From contig NZ_CP087585.1 of the NCBI RefSeq assembly GCF_022200785.1, forward strand, positions 4,774,001-4,838,000: a DNA stretch of 64,000 nt. Reading direction: 5' to 3'. Each line of letters starts with the position of its first letter. The stretch's first letter is position 1. Under the pieces are notes generated by a model. That model saw only the letters and a program-made list of their open reading frames with translations. It was not told the DNA's origin and ran no database searches. This DNA comes from Pedobacter mucosus (GTDB taxonomy: Bacteria > Bacteroidota > Bacteroidia > Sphingobacteriales > Sphingobacteriaceae). Shown one piece after another: positions 41,870-50,453 of the stretch. The position numbers and the translations under genes were made by a program.

Positions 41870-42274
41870 TTATTCTTGTACAGCACTTTTCGATTTTCTA
41901 CTTGCTACAATACGTTTACGGTGTTGAATTCCCCAATCTTTAAGTTCTATCAATACTTTATCTAAAGATTGACTGTAGGAAGTTAATTGATAGGTAATGG
42001 TTACAGGTGTGGTTGCATATACATTGCGAATTACAAATTCATTTAATTCCAGTTCTTTTAGTTCTTTAGATAAAATTTTTGGCGTAATGTCTCCAATCGA
42101 ACGCTGAATATCCTTAAAACGCATTGGTCCGCTGGAAAGCGTAAATATAAGTGGCAGTTTCCATTTGCCATTTAGCACATATAATGCATCTCTAATTCCT
42201 GCCACGCCTTCGGGGCAGTTCTCCTTAGCGCAATTATGAGTAAAGAGAGTTTCCTTTTCTAGTTCAAAATTCAT
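41870..42274 (-). CDS. HxlR-family transcription regulator
   Basis: 134 residues, winged HTH of the HxlR/YodB type: ALYVLNGKWKLPLIFTLSSGPMRFKDIQRSI is the family start, and two Cys lie upstream at CAKENCPEGVAG (about 15-26), as in redox- or electrophile-sensing HxlR proteins, where Cys close to the N terminus reacts with quinones/diamide. It is divergently transcribed from azoR, the classical arrangement for a regulator of an azo/quinone reductase. Its promoter -7 is only 5 bases from the ATG, so the mRNA may be leaderless. Confidence 0.92.
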   Translation of the reverse strand: MNFELEKETLFTHNCAKENCPEGVAGIRDALYVLNGKWKLPLIFTLSSGPMRFKDIQRSIGDITPKILSKELKELELNEFVIRNVYATTPVTITYQLTSYSQSLDKVLIELKDWGIQHRKRIVASRKSKSAVQE

Positions 42275-42279
42275 CTTTG

Positions 42280-42287
42280 CAAATGTA
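42280..42287 (-). promoter_or_regulatory. -7 element of hxlR
   Basis: Minus strand reads TACATTTG (TAnnTTTG). Transcription would begin near 42273, at the start codon itself. Confidence 0.55.
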
Positions 42288-42290
42288 GGT

Positions 42291-42341
42291 AGTATCCTAA
42301 AAGATACTGGTATCCTTTAGGAAAGTAGTATCTTTTAGATA
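42291..42341. promoter_or_regulatory. Operator cluster between hxlR and azoR
   Basis: AGTATC-CTAAAA-GATACT (42291-42308), a related TATCCTTTAGGAAA (42311-42324), and TATCT-TTT-AGATA (42329-42341). The first covers the hxlR -7/-33 spacer, the third the azoR -33 region, so one regulator can control both genes. Confidence 0.65.
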
Positions 42342-42352
42342 GCCAAGGTAGC

Positions 42353-42360
42353 TATGTTTG
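42353..42360 (+). promoter_or_regulatory. -7 element of azoR
   Basis: TATGTTTG matches TAnnTTTG, 29 bases before the ATG at 42389. Confidence 0.55.
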
Positions 42361-42388
42361 TGCGAATTAAAAATAAAAAATCTACAAG

Positions 42389-42988
42389 ATGAAAAAGATT
42401 CTTCACATCATTTCAAGTCCAAAGGGCGAAAATTCTTATAGCGTTAAATTAGGTAATGCAATCATAGATAAGGTTAAATTAGCTAATCCAGGCAGCATTG
42501 TATCCGTAAAAGATTTAACTGTAAATCCATTTCCTCATTTAGAAGAAGCTACTTTAAACGCTTTTTATACGCCAGCTGAAAACCATACGCTTGAAAACAA
42601 AAAAGCCATTAAAAACTCTGATCTTGCCATTGCAGAGCTTAAGGAAGCCGATATCATTGTAATCGGTGCTCCATTATGGAATTTTGGTATTCCCTCAGTC
42701 CTTAAAGCATGGATTGATCATATTGCCCGTGCTAACGTTACTTTTAAATACAGTGAAGCAGGTCCAGAAGGTTTAATTAAAGGTAAAACTGTTTATGTCG
42801 CAATGGCTTCAGGCGCTATCTATTCAAGCGGACCTTTTCAGGCTTTCGATTTTGTTTCAACTTACCTAAAAGGTTTGTTAGGCTTTTTAGGGATGACAGA
42901 CTTAACCGTTTTTCGTGTAGAAGGTTCTGCTTATCCTGGTCAGGCTGAAGCCGCTTTAAAAACAGGAATTGCAAGTATTGAGTTGTAA
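42389..42988 (+). CDS. azoR: FMN-dependent NADH-azoreductase
   Basis: 199-residue flavodoxin-fold azo/quinone reductase. The FMN phosphate region HIISSPKGENSYSVKLGNAI (about 5-24), P-loop-like APLWNFGIPSVLKAWIDHIAR (about 95-115) and GAIYSSGPFQAFDFVSTYLK are family traits. It reduces quinones and azo bonds with NAD(P)H, protecting against electrophiles; cytoplasmic. Divergent from an HxlR-family regulator with operators in between, fitting induction by quinones. Confidence 0.93.
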   Translation: MKKILHIISSPKGENSYSVKLGNAIIDKVKLANPGSIVSVKDLTVNPFPHLEEATLNAFYTPAENHTLENKKAIKNSDLAIAELKEADIIVIGAPLWNFGIPSVLKAWIDHIARANVTFKYSEAGPEGLIKGKTVYVAMASGAIYSSGPFQAFDFVSTYLKGLLGFLGMTDLTVFRVEGSAYPGQAEAALKTGIASIEL

Positions 42989-43033
42989 GTTTAGAATTGC
43001 TATCTGATTTATCCAATGCTAATTTGCTCAATA

Positions 43034-43089
43034 ATCGAAATCTATTTTCAATTTAAATTTTATTATTTTAGTTGAAAATAGATTTCGAT
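43034..43089. promoter_or_regulatory. 18-bp perfect inverted repeat before DUF4256 gene
   Basis: ATCGAAATCTATTTTCAA (43034-43051) and its exact reverse complement (43072-43089), with a 20-base loop. The right arm ends 3 bases before the ATG at 43093, so the hairpin could mask the start region, or be a protein operator. Confidence 0.7.
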
Positions 43090-43092
43090 CTC

Positions 43093-43653
43093 ATGAATAA
43101 AAAAGAATTATCAACACAACAAAACGAAGATCTTTTGCTGGTTTTGAGAACCCGTTTTGAAAATAATCTTCATCGCCATAAAACAATAGAATGGCTTAAT
43201 GTAAAAGCAAAGCTTGAGGGAAATCCCGAAAAATGCTGGTCGCTTAATGAGATGGAAATTACAGGTGGTGAGCCCGATATTATTGAATACGATAAAAGTA
43301 CTGATGAGTTTATCTTTTATGACTGTGCGATGGAAAGCCCGAAAGGCCGAAGAAGTTGTTGTTACGATAATGAAGCTTTAGTAGCCAGAAAAGAAAATAA
43401 GCCAAAAAATAGTGCTATTGAAACGGCAGCTTCCATGGGGATTAAAATTTTATCTGAATCGCAATATCGGGTTTTACAGCAATATGGAAACTTTGATACA
43501 AAAACATCCAGCTGGATTGAAACACCCGGTGATATCAGAAAACTTGGTGGAGCCCTTTTTGCAGATTTTCGCTATAATAACATATTCGTTTACCATAATG
43601 GCGCAGAATCATATTATGCTGCAAGGGGTTTTAGAGGTTTGTTAAGGGTTTAA
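43093..43653 (+). CDS. DUF4256 domain-containing protein
   Basis: 186 residues from the ATG at 43093; the TTG at 43072 lies inside the inverted repeat and is not preferred. The sequence MNKKELSTQQNEDLLLVLRTRFENN, EMEITGGEPDIIEYDKSTDEF, MESPKGRRSCCYDNEALVARKENK and GGALFADFRYNNIFVYHNGAESYYAARGFR matches DUF4256, a conserved family without known function. No export signal, so cytoplasmic. Convergent with the next GNAT gene. Confidence 0.88.
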   Translation: MNKKELSTQQNEDLLLVLRTRFENNLHRHKTIEWLNVKAKLEGNPEKCWSLNEMEITGGEPDIIEYDKSTDEFIFYDCAMESPKGRRSCCYDNEALVARKENKPKNSAIETAASMGIKILSESQYRVLQQYGNFDTKTSSWIETPGDIRKLGGALFADFRYNNIFVYHNGAESYYAARGFRGLLRV

Positions 43654-43692
43654 ATCTTCCGATAGCAAACTGTTATGTTTTGAACTTATAAT

Positions 43693-44193
43693 TTATAATA
43701 ACTTTTCATAACAGAAAAATCGAAGTCCTGGACGTTTGGCTAAACCAATTTCTCCACTAAATTGATAACCTAATTTAGGAAAAAGCATTCTGGTTGCTAT
43801 ATTTTCACTGTTTGTATCAACCCTTAAAATATTTATGCCTTTGGCTTGCGCCACGATTTCAGCTTGCTTCATTAAATTTTTAGCTATGCCTAAACCCTGG
43901 CAGTCGGGATCTACAGCTAACCGATGTACCACAATTGCACTTTCATTAATGTCCCATCCAACATCAGCGTATTCTGGATCTTGATCCATCGTTATAGCTG
44001 AAAACCCAACAATTTGCTCCGAAATTTCAATTACCCATAATTGATTAGCAACGATATCTTTATTAAAAACTTCAGGATTCGGATAATCATTTCCCCATTG
44101 GAAATTTCCAGACGCATGCATAAGCGGGACAACTTTTTTTACAAGAACCATAATTGCTGGAAGATCTTCTACCGCAGCCAGTCGTATAATCAT
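43693..44193 (-). CDS. GNAT family N-acetyltransferase
   Basis: 166 residues, a standard Acetyltransf_1 fold: IRLAAVEDLPAIMVLVKKV (strand/helix 1), WVIEISEQIVGFSAITMDQDP (central strands), VHRLAVDPDCQGLGIAKNLMKQAE (about 103-126) with the Q-x-x-G-x-A/G acetyl-CoA motif QGLGIA, and NILRVDTNSENIATRMLFPKLGYQF (C-terminal). Substrate unknown. Cytoplasmic, single gene. Confidence 0.9.
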   Translation of the reverse strand: MIIRLAAVEDLPAIMVLVKKVVPLMHASGNFQWGNDYPNPEVFNKDIVANQLWVIEISEQIVGFSAITMDQDPEYADVGWDINESAIVVHRLAVDPDCQGLGIAKNLMKQAEIVAQAKGINILRVDTNSENIATRMLFPKLGYQFSGEIGLAKRPGLRFFCYEKLL

Positions 44194-44383
44194 GCCTCAA
44201 AGATAGCAGGTTTGATTAAGCAAAATGGAATAAAATCTTTTAAGAAAGCTGCATCGATATTCATAAAAGGTTTGATTTAAGTTAAACAAAACCTAGTATA
44301 TCATGTTTTTAAAACCAAGAACCTGACGAAATTATAACGCATAGTTGCATTACTTTCTAGGTTAAACCTTTAAAATATAAAAG

Positions 44384-44797
44384 ATGAGTAAGCAAGATAA
44401 TATTGAAGTACAAAAGAAATTTGGCGAGGCAGCAAATTCTGGAGATTTTGAAAAATTTAATGAATTGGTAGCGGAAGATTCAATTGATCATGATCCAGCT
44501 CCGGGTCAAAAATCAGGTCCTGAAGGATATGCTGATTTTTTTAGTACCATGCACAAAGCTTTTCCTGATTTGAAAATTGCTGTTGAACAAATGGTAGCTG
44601 ATGAAGAAAACATCGCTTTTGCATATACACTTACAGGTACGCACCAAGGAGAATTTATGGGTATACCAGCAACAGGAAAAACAATTTCTGCAAGAGGTAT
44701 GCAGATTAGTAAATTTAAAGATGGTAAAATGACTGAACGTTGGGGAAGTACCGACGAGTTGGGTATTTTAAAACAATTAGGCAAAACACTAGATTAA
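44384..44797 (+). CDS. SnoaL-like ester cyclase
   Basis: 137 residues of the SnoaL/NTF2-like polyketide cyclase family: EVQKKFGEAANSGDFEKFNELVAEDSIDHDPAPG is the typical start, with PDLKIAVEQMVADEENIAFAYTLTGTHQGEFMGI, and ARGMQISKFKDGKMTERWGS. Bacterial members here are mostly unassigned; the related cyclases of polyketides act on aldol substrates. It is translated 9 bases before the SDR gene, so the two form a unit and may act on the same small molecule. Confidence 0.88.
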   Translation: MSKQDNIEVQKKFGEAANSGDFEKFNELVAEDSIDHDPAPGQKSGPEGYADFFSTMHKAFPDLKIAVEQMVADEENIAFAYTLTGTHQGEFMGIPATGKTISARGMQISKFKDGKMTERWGSTDELGILKQLGKTLD

Positions 44798-44806
44798 GTT
44801 ATCACT

Positions 44807-45598
44807 ATGGAAAACAAGCCACAAAATTCCTTATCAGGTAAGGTTGCTATTATAACAGGTGCCGACTCTGGTATCGGACAAGCAACTGCTGATGAACTAA
44901 GCGCCAAAGGTGCCAGTATTTTAATTAATTATCATAACGATAAAGAAAGCGCTGAAAAAACCTTAAAAATTGTAGAAGGTAATGGGGGAAAGGGTTTAAT
45001 TTTTCAATGCGATGTTTCTGATTATGCGCAAGTGCAAAAAATGTACGAAACAACGGTTAAAGAATTAGGCGTTCCCTATATCATCGTTAACTCAGCAGGT
45101 ATCGATTCTCAGGGTGAAATGGTTGACGAAATGGATATTGCTATTTTTGATACTGCGATTAAAACTAATTTATACGGCACATTTTACAGCTGCAAGGAGT
45201 TTATTAAGCTTAGAAAAGCCGAAGGAGGCGAAGGTAAAATCATTAACATTTCATCGGTTCATGAGGATATACCAAGAGCAGGCGCTGCAGAATATTGCGC
45301 TAGTAAAGGCGCTGTTCGTAATTTAACGCGTTGCCTTTCGTTGGAATTGGCAGAATTCAAAATCAATGTAAATAACGTAGCTCCCGGAATGATTTTAACG
45401 CCAATGAATCAACAAGCTATTGATGACCCTAAGGAATTAGAAAAGCAAGTGCAAAGCATCCCGTTGAAAAGGGCAGGCGAACCTTGGGAAATAGCGAAAC
45501 TGATTGCTTATTTAGTTTCAGAAGATGCTGCATATGCAACAGGACAAACCTACTTTTTAGATGGTGGCCTAATGCAAAATATAGGTCAGGGCGCATAA
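44807..45598 (+). CDS. SDR-family oxidoreductase (glucose 1-dehydrogenase-like)
   Basis: 263 residues, classical SDR: NAD(P)-binding TGADSGIGQATADEL (about 18-32), NSAG (about 94), active-site Ser in ISSVHEDIPRAGAAEYCASKG with YxxxK as YCASK (about 160-170), and C-terminal GQTYFLDGGLMQN. It is most like glucose 1-dehydrogenases / 3-ketoacyl-type SDRs, but the substrate cannot be fixed. Cytoplasmic. Partner of the upstream SnoaL-like gene, followed by a palindromic terminator. Confidence 0.9.
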   Translation: MENKPQNSLSGKVAIITGADSGIGQATADELSAKGASILINYHNDKESAEKTLKIVEGNGGKGLIFQCDVSDYAQVQKMYETTVKELGVPYIIVNSAGIDSQGEMVDEMDIAIFDTAIKTNLYGTFYSCKEFIKLRKAEGGEGKIINISSVHEDIPRAGAAEYCASKGAVRNLTRCLSLELAEFKINVNNVAPGMILTPMNQQAIDDPKELEKQVQSIPLKRAGEPWEIAKLIAYLVSEDAAYATGQTYFLDGGLMQNIGQGA

Positions 45599-45611
45599 CA
45601 ATTAAAATTAA

Positions 45612-45639
45612 AAGCAATCGCTAAGCTTAGCGATTGCTT
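45612..45639. terminator. Palindromic terminator-like hairpin
   Basis: Perfect 28-bp palindrome AAGCAATCGCTAAGCT/AGCTTAGCGATTGCTT, 13 bases after the SDR stop; only a weak T-rich tail. Confidence 0.7.
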
Positions 45640-45852
45640 AATATTATCAATATCAGTTAGTTCATTATAGCATTTAAAACTTGTAATGAATTTTTTCTAA
45701 TTGGCTTTACTCTGCGGAAGTTCAAATCAGAAATATCAAATAAGCTCATTTACCTTATCAATATTTACTTTATATTATTTTTTCAACATTAAATGTAGAA
45801 AATCTATTGAGGATAATAATTTTATTTAAATTGCAATCCTTAACGCCTCAAT

Positions 45853-46800
45853 ATGAATTTCAAATTAAAATTAGCTTTCTTAAGTTTCATTATTTTTTCT
45901 GCTACGATAAACGTTTTTTCACAAGAAAAGGAAAGTGCAGTAAAAATTAATTATCAGGTTAATACGAACAAAAGTGTTGACTTCAATTTCGAAAAAACAG
46001 ACGAAGGTACCTATACTGTGATGATTACCTTTTCATCACTCACAAATACAATGGGCTCGAACGTGCAAATTGTTACGGTAAAAGGTTTCGGTGGTCGGGC
46101 GACAACCTTAACACCCACTAATAAAGAGCAAGGAGTTGGCTTTTCATATACTTATTCGTACATCAGGGGAAAATTAAATCCAAAGTTTAATAAGGATTTC
46201 GTTTACCTATTGCCATGTAAAAATGGAGGAAAGGTTAAAGTAGGAGAAGCATCTTTTGTTGGCGCTACCTATTTTGGAAATACCACACCTGATGATTGGA
46301 AAGTTTATCGTTTTTATACTAAAACAGAGGATACAGTTACTGTAGTTAGAAAAGGAATAGTGGTAGATATTGTGGGTTCAAACGACACAGATGGTAGCGA
46401 AGCAATTGCCTTTACAAGTAAAACAAATTCAATTACAGTTGAGCATATAGATGGAACACTTGCAACTTATACAGGATTTAAAAAAGCATCAATTGGGGTT
46501 AAGGTTGGTCAAACTGTTTATCCCGGAACAGCGTTAGGCTTAAACACGAAAACAAATGGAAATGCCGTATATGGTATTTCACTAATGCTCACCTATCTTA
46601 AATCAACCGATTTTGGGAATTTAAAAAATAGATCTTTATCCAGTTCAAAAAGTTTCTACGGCTTTATAACGCCACATTTTTGTACAAATGAATCTGCAGA
46701 TGTTACCTTAATTTCGCAGCAGGATTATACTTCTACATACAATCCAGAAATCATAAAAAAAGAGTTCTCTAAAAAAGAACTGAAAATGAACTTGAAATAA
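45853..46800 (+). CDS. M23-like exported protein, catalytic residues missing
   Basis: 315 residues, signal peptide 1-23 (ending FSQ). Residues about 115-240 read like a LytM/M23 peptidase domain in outline (NSITVEHIDGTLATYTGFKKASIGVKVGQTVYPGTALGL), but the usual HxxxD zinc site and terminal HxH are absent: the expected positions hold no His pairs. It is therefore likely a non-catalytic binding relative, or a very divergent family. The N-terminal 110 residues are a beta-rich domain without recognised relatives. Exported; single gene. Confidence 0.6.
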   Translation: MNFKLKLAFLSFIIFSATINVFSQEKESAVKINYQVNTNKSVDFNFEKTDEGTYTVMITFSSLTNTMGSNVQIVTVKGFGGRATTLTPTNKEQGVGFSYTYSYIRGKLNPKFNKDFVYLLPCKNGGKVKVGEASFVGATYFGNTTPDDWKVYRFYTKTEDTVTVVRKGIVVDIVGSNDTDGSEAIAFTSKTNSITVEHIDGTLATYTGFKKASIGVKVGQTVYPGTALGLNTKTNGNAVYGISLMLTYLKSTDFGNLKNRSLSSSKSFYGFITPHFCTNESADVTLISQQDYTSTYNPEIIKKEFSKKELKMNLK

Positions 46801-47019
46801 TCTTATTAAAAACAGATAAAGAAAATTGGAGCTATTTTAAATTAGCAAAACTATTTCTAAACTTAATAACTTTATCGAGTTAAAAAATCTGGCAATAATT
46901 ACTTTCTTATTGACTAATTTTTCTCAAAAGTATTTGAAGCTTTATGACATATTATAGTTAGAATTTAATCCTGTTTTGAACGCAAATTTTAGATATTTGC
47001 ACCTGTTCAATGTCTAATC

Positions 47020-48555
47020 ATGAAATCTGCTCTACAATTTTTTAACTTTTCACAAAAAATCAACTATAAAACAGAAATCCTTGCAGGTTTAACTGTAGCG
47101 ATGACAATGATTCCAGAATCGTTATCGTTTGCAATATTAGCTGGTTTTCCGCCTTTAGTTGGTTTATATGCCGCTTTTATAATGGGTTTAGTAACTGCTA
47201 TTTTAGGTGGTAGACCCGGTTTAATTTCAGGCGGCGCAGGTGCAACAGTAATTGTTTTAATTGCTTTAATGAAAACCCAAGGTATTGAATATGTCTTTGC
47301 TGCGGTAGCTTTAGCAGGTATTATTCAAATTATAGTTGGGTTATTTAAGCTGGGTAAATTTGTTAGGTTGGTGCCACAACCCGTTATGTTTGGCTTTGTA
47401 AATGGTTTGGCCATCATTATTTTCATGTCACAACTGGAGCAATTTAAAACAGTCATAAATGGAAAAAGCGAATGGTTAAGTGGAAATCCGCTATACGTAA
47501 TGTTAGGATTAGTGGCTTTAACAATTTCAATTGTTATTCTTTTGCCGAAAATAACTAAGGCAGTTCCTTCATCTTTAGTGGCCATAATTGTCGTTTTTAT
47601 TGTTGTGCTAGGTTTTGGAATAGATACCAAACTGGTAAAAAATATAGCTTCTGTTGCTGGTGGTTTACCTCCATTCCATATTCCGAAGGTTCCGATAAAT
47701 TTTGAAACGCTAAAAATTATATTTCCATACGGCTTAATAATGGCCGGTGTTGGTTTAACCGAAGGTTTGTTAACGCTTAATTTAGTTGATGAAATAACGG
47801 AAACCAAAGGCAACGGGAACAAAGAGAGTATTGCTCAAGGTATTGCTAATATTTTTAATGGGTTTTTTTATGGAATGGGCGGATGCCCGATGATTGCACA
47901 AACGCTGGTTAATTTATCAGCAGGATCAAGGGCTAGGTTATCAGGAATAGTTGCAGCTTTGACCATATTAATAATAATTTTAGAAGGTTCGTCGATTATT
48001 GAACGCGTGCCTATGGCTGCTTTGGTAGGCGTAATGATGATGGTTGCCATTGGTACTTTCGAATGGATGAGTTTCAGAATCGTTAACAGAATGCCTTGGC
48101 AGGATATTTTTGTTGGTATAATGGTTGCTGTGATTACAGTTTGGTTAAGAAATTTGGCACTAGCCGTTTTAATAGGCGTAATTGTATCTGCCCTAATTTT
48201 TGCCTGGGAAAGCGCAAAACGAATCAGGGCCAAAAAATTTATTGATGATGATGGCGTTAAGCACTATGAAATTTACGGACCTTTATTTTTCGGATCCGTT
48301 GCTGCTTTTAATGAAAAATTTGACGTTGCCAGCGATCCAAATTTTGTGGTAATTAATTTTAAGGATAGTAGGGTATTTGATATGTCGGGAATTGATGCCT
48401 TAAATAAGCTAACAGAGCGATATAAAAATGCAAATAAAAAACTTCACCTAAAACATTTAAGCGAAGATTGTAAGCGTTTGCTTAAGAATGCCGATGAAAT
48501 TATTGAAGTTAATATCTTAGATGGTCCATCTTATTTAATTGCGAACGATAAGTAA
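47020..48555 (+). CDS. SulP-family anion transporter with STAS domain
   Basis: 511 residues, SLC26/SulP: about 12-14 membrane helices (about residues 20-400), N-terminal SulP signature TEILAGLTVAMTMIPESLSFAILAGFPPLVGLYAAF, then the substrate region GLISGGAGATVIVL, and a cytoplasmic STAS domain at about 405-511 (VVINFKDSRVFDMSGIDALNK, ...). It carries sulfate, bicarbonate, or C4-dicarboxylates; the substrate cannot be read. Short form without a C-terminal carbonic anhydrase. Single gene. Confidence 0.93.
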   Translation: MKSALQFFNFSQKINYKTEILAGLTVAMTMIPESLSFAILAGFPPLVGLYAAFIMGLVTAILGGRPGLISGGAGATVIVLIALMKTQGIEYVFAAVALAGIIQIIVGLFKLGKFVRLVPQPVMFGFVNGLAIIIFMSQLEQFKTVINGKSEWLSGNPLYVMLGLVALTISIVILLPKITKAVPSSLVAIIVVFIVVLGFGIDTKLVKNIASVAGGLPPFHIPKVPINFETLKIIFPYGLIMAGVGLTEGLLTLNLVDEITETKGNGNKESIAQGIANIFNGFFYGMGGCPMIAQTLVNLSAGSRARLSGIVAALTILIIILEGSSIIERVPMAALVGVMMMVAIGTFEWMSFRIVNRMPWQDIFVGIMVAVITVWLRNLALAVLIGVIVSALIFAWESAKRIRAKKFIDDDGVKHYEIYGPLFFGSVAAFNEKFDVASDPNFVVINFKDSRVFDMSGIDALNKLTERYKNANKKLHLKHLSEDCKRLLKNADEIIEVNILDGPSYLIANDK

Positions 48556-48571
48556 TTTGATGTGTAATTGT

Positions 48572-49672
48572 TTAAAAATCGAATGTTAACTGATTACTTT
48601 CAGGTTTTTCTACTATAACATCTTCATAAAAACGAGATAAGGTTATGCCCAACAAACGAACACTTGTTGTTCCAATATTTGCTTCATTTAATAATTTAAT
48701 AGCCTCAAAATAAATTTTATCAGCATCTTTTATAGATACACTGTAAGATCGACTGCGGGTAATTTGCTTAAAATCAGCAAATTTTATTTTTAAAGTCAAT
48801 GTCTTTCCTTTTAGCTGATGCTTATCTAAACGAACAGCAACGGTCTCACTAATCTGTTTTAAAAGATCATGCATAACAGCGTCTTCATTGGTATCTTCAC
48901 TTAAAGTATCTTCAGCACCAACGGATTTTGTTTCTCTATGAGCTTGAACTGCTCGATCATCAATGCCGCGAACAATTTTATAATAGAAATAACCCGACTT
49001 TCCAAACTGAGCCAATAACTGTGTTTCGGTCAGTTTTTTTAAATCTGCTCCTGTATTTATTTGCATGGCTTTCATCTTGGCTGCCGTAACTTTACCAACA
49101 CCAAAAAATTTTTCTACAGGCAGTTTCTCCATAAATGCCTTGATTTTAGATGGACCGATGAAAGTTAATCCATCCGGTTTATTCATATCTGAGGCAACTT
49201 TCGCAACAAATTTATTGGTAGAAACACCGGCAGATGCCGTTAAATTTAATTCATTTTTGATGGCATCTTTAATAGATTTCGCAATATCAATTGCTGATCC
49301 AATGCCAAGTTTATCGTAAGTAACATCTAAATAAGCCTCATCTAAAGAAAGAGGTTCTATAATATCGGTATAGCGACTAAAAATTTCTCTAATCGCCTTT
49401 GAGGCTGCAGCATAGGCATCAAATCTTGGATAAACAAAAATTGCTGTCGGACATAATTGATAAGCTTTACTACAAGACATGGCGGATTTTATGCCGTATT
49501 TTCTCGCTTCATAACTTGCTGTAGCTACAACGCCTCGACTATCTGGTTTGCCGCCAACAACAATTGCTTTTCCACGATATTCTGGAAAATCGCGTTGCTC
49601 TACCGATGCATAGAATGCATCCATATCAATGTGAATTATTTTTCTAGTAACTGGTAAATTAGAATCAGACAT
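48572..49672 (-). CDS. dinB: DNA polymerase IV (Y family)
   Basis: 366-residue translesion polymerase. Active-site motifs: IDMDAFYASVEQRDFP (about 14-29), SLDEAYLDVT (about 103-112, metal-binding Asp-Glu), HhH thumb motif KFFGVGKVTAAKM (about 188-200), and little-finger domain to about 345. The C terminus ESNQLTFDF is a typical beta-clamp-binding sequence (QLTFDF). Cytoplasmic, error-prone repair. No SOS box is seen; 109 bases separate it from the response regulator on the same strand. Confidence 0.96.
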   Translation of the reverse strand: MSDSNLPVTRKIIHIDMDAFYASVEQRDFPEYRGKAIVVGGKPDSRGVVATASYEARKYGIKSAMSCSKAYQLCPTAIFVYPRFDAYAAASKAIREIFSRYTDIIEPLSLDEAYLDVTYDKLGIGSAIDIAKSIKDAIKNELNLTASAGVSTNKFVAKVASDMNKPDGLTFIGPSKIKAFMEKLPVEKFFGVGKVTAAKMKAMQINTGADLKKLTETQLLAQFGKSGYFYYKIVRGIDDRAVQAHRETKSVGAEDTLSEDTNEDAVMHDLLKQISETVAVRLDKHQLKGKTLTLKIKFADFKQITRSRSYSVSIKDADKIYFEAIKLLNEANIGTTSVRLLGITLSRFYEDVIVEKPESNQLTFDF

Positions 49673-49781
49673 TTAAAAATCTAAATTTCGCGATTTTTAT
49701 CATGATTTTTAGATCTTAGAATTTTTAATTACAATTACGAAAGAAAACATTAATCTAAGCGAACTACTAAGAATAGTTAAC

Positions 49782-50144
49782 CTAATTAAGTAAAAGTGAA
49801 TCAACTTTATTAAGCAAAGAATCCATTTCAAAAGGTTTCTCCATAAAGTCATTTGCTCCAGCATCGAGCGCAGATTGTTTAATATTTCTACTGGCAGAAA
49901 TCATAAGTATAGGTATGCCCTGATATTTTGGGTCGCTTTTCAACTGTCTGCAAATGTCTCTTCCATCATGCCCACTCATCCAAATATCAAGCAAAATCAA
50001 ATCAGGTTTGTTTTTTACGGCTTCTAAAACTTCACCACCATCATAGGTAAATTCAACTTCATAACCCATAACTTCTAAAATCATAGTTACGGCATCTACA
50101 ATACCCTCATCATCATCTGCAATGAGTATTTTTTTATTCGCCAT
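49782..50144 (-). CDS. Single-domain response regulator
   Basis: 120-residue isolated receiver domain (CheY-like): acidic pocket DDD (about 9-11), phosphoacceptor Asp54 in LILLDIWMSGHDG, conserved Ser/Thr in MISASRNIK and Lys in MEKPFEMDSLL. No output domain. It must pass phosphoryl signals to or from a hybrid kinase or bind a partner; no histidine kinase gene is adjacent. Role unknown. Confidence 0.93.
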   Translation of the reverse strand: MANKKILIADDDEGIVDAVTMILEVMGYEVEFTYDGGEVLEAVKNKPDLILLDIWMSGHDGRDICRQLKSDPKYQGIPILMISASRNIKQSALDAGANDFMEKPFEMDSLLNKVDSLLLN

Positions 50145-50453
50145 TTGTAATTATTATAACCATTTTGTAGAAGCTTACTGTATTTTAGATGTACTACTAA
50201 CAATACATAAAAGAAGTTTTTTGTTTTTGGTTATTTAATATTTATTTTCTTTTAAATGATAAGCGGTAATTAGCGCAGTTTTTTCAATCTCTAAACTTAC
50301 GCCTTTTAGTTATATAACACTTTAATTTTTAAAACTATTAGGAATAATCCTAAAGCAACGATGATTACTCTACCACTACCAAAAATTTATTTAGCATTTT
50401 TATAATTGTATATTTACAGATCAAAAAGATAGTAAACTAGGTTAATATCCTCA
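50145..50453. other. Intergenic gap before the LacI gene
   Basis: 309 bases, no gene or clear operator; AT-rich. It should carry the promoters of the divergent response regulator and LacI genes, but no perfect TAnnTTTG was found. Confidence 0.5.

Noticed and set aside
47325..47822. 165-codon antisense frame in the SulP gene
   Set aside because: It is the mirror of the hydrophobic coding sequence, without start signal or homologous pattern.
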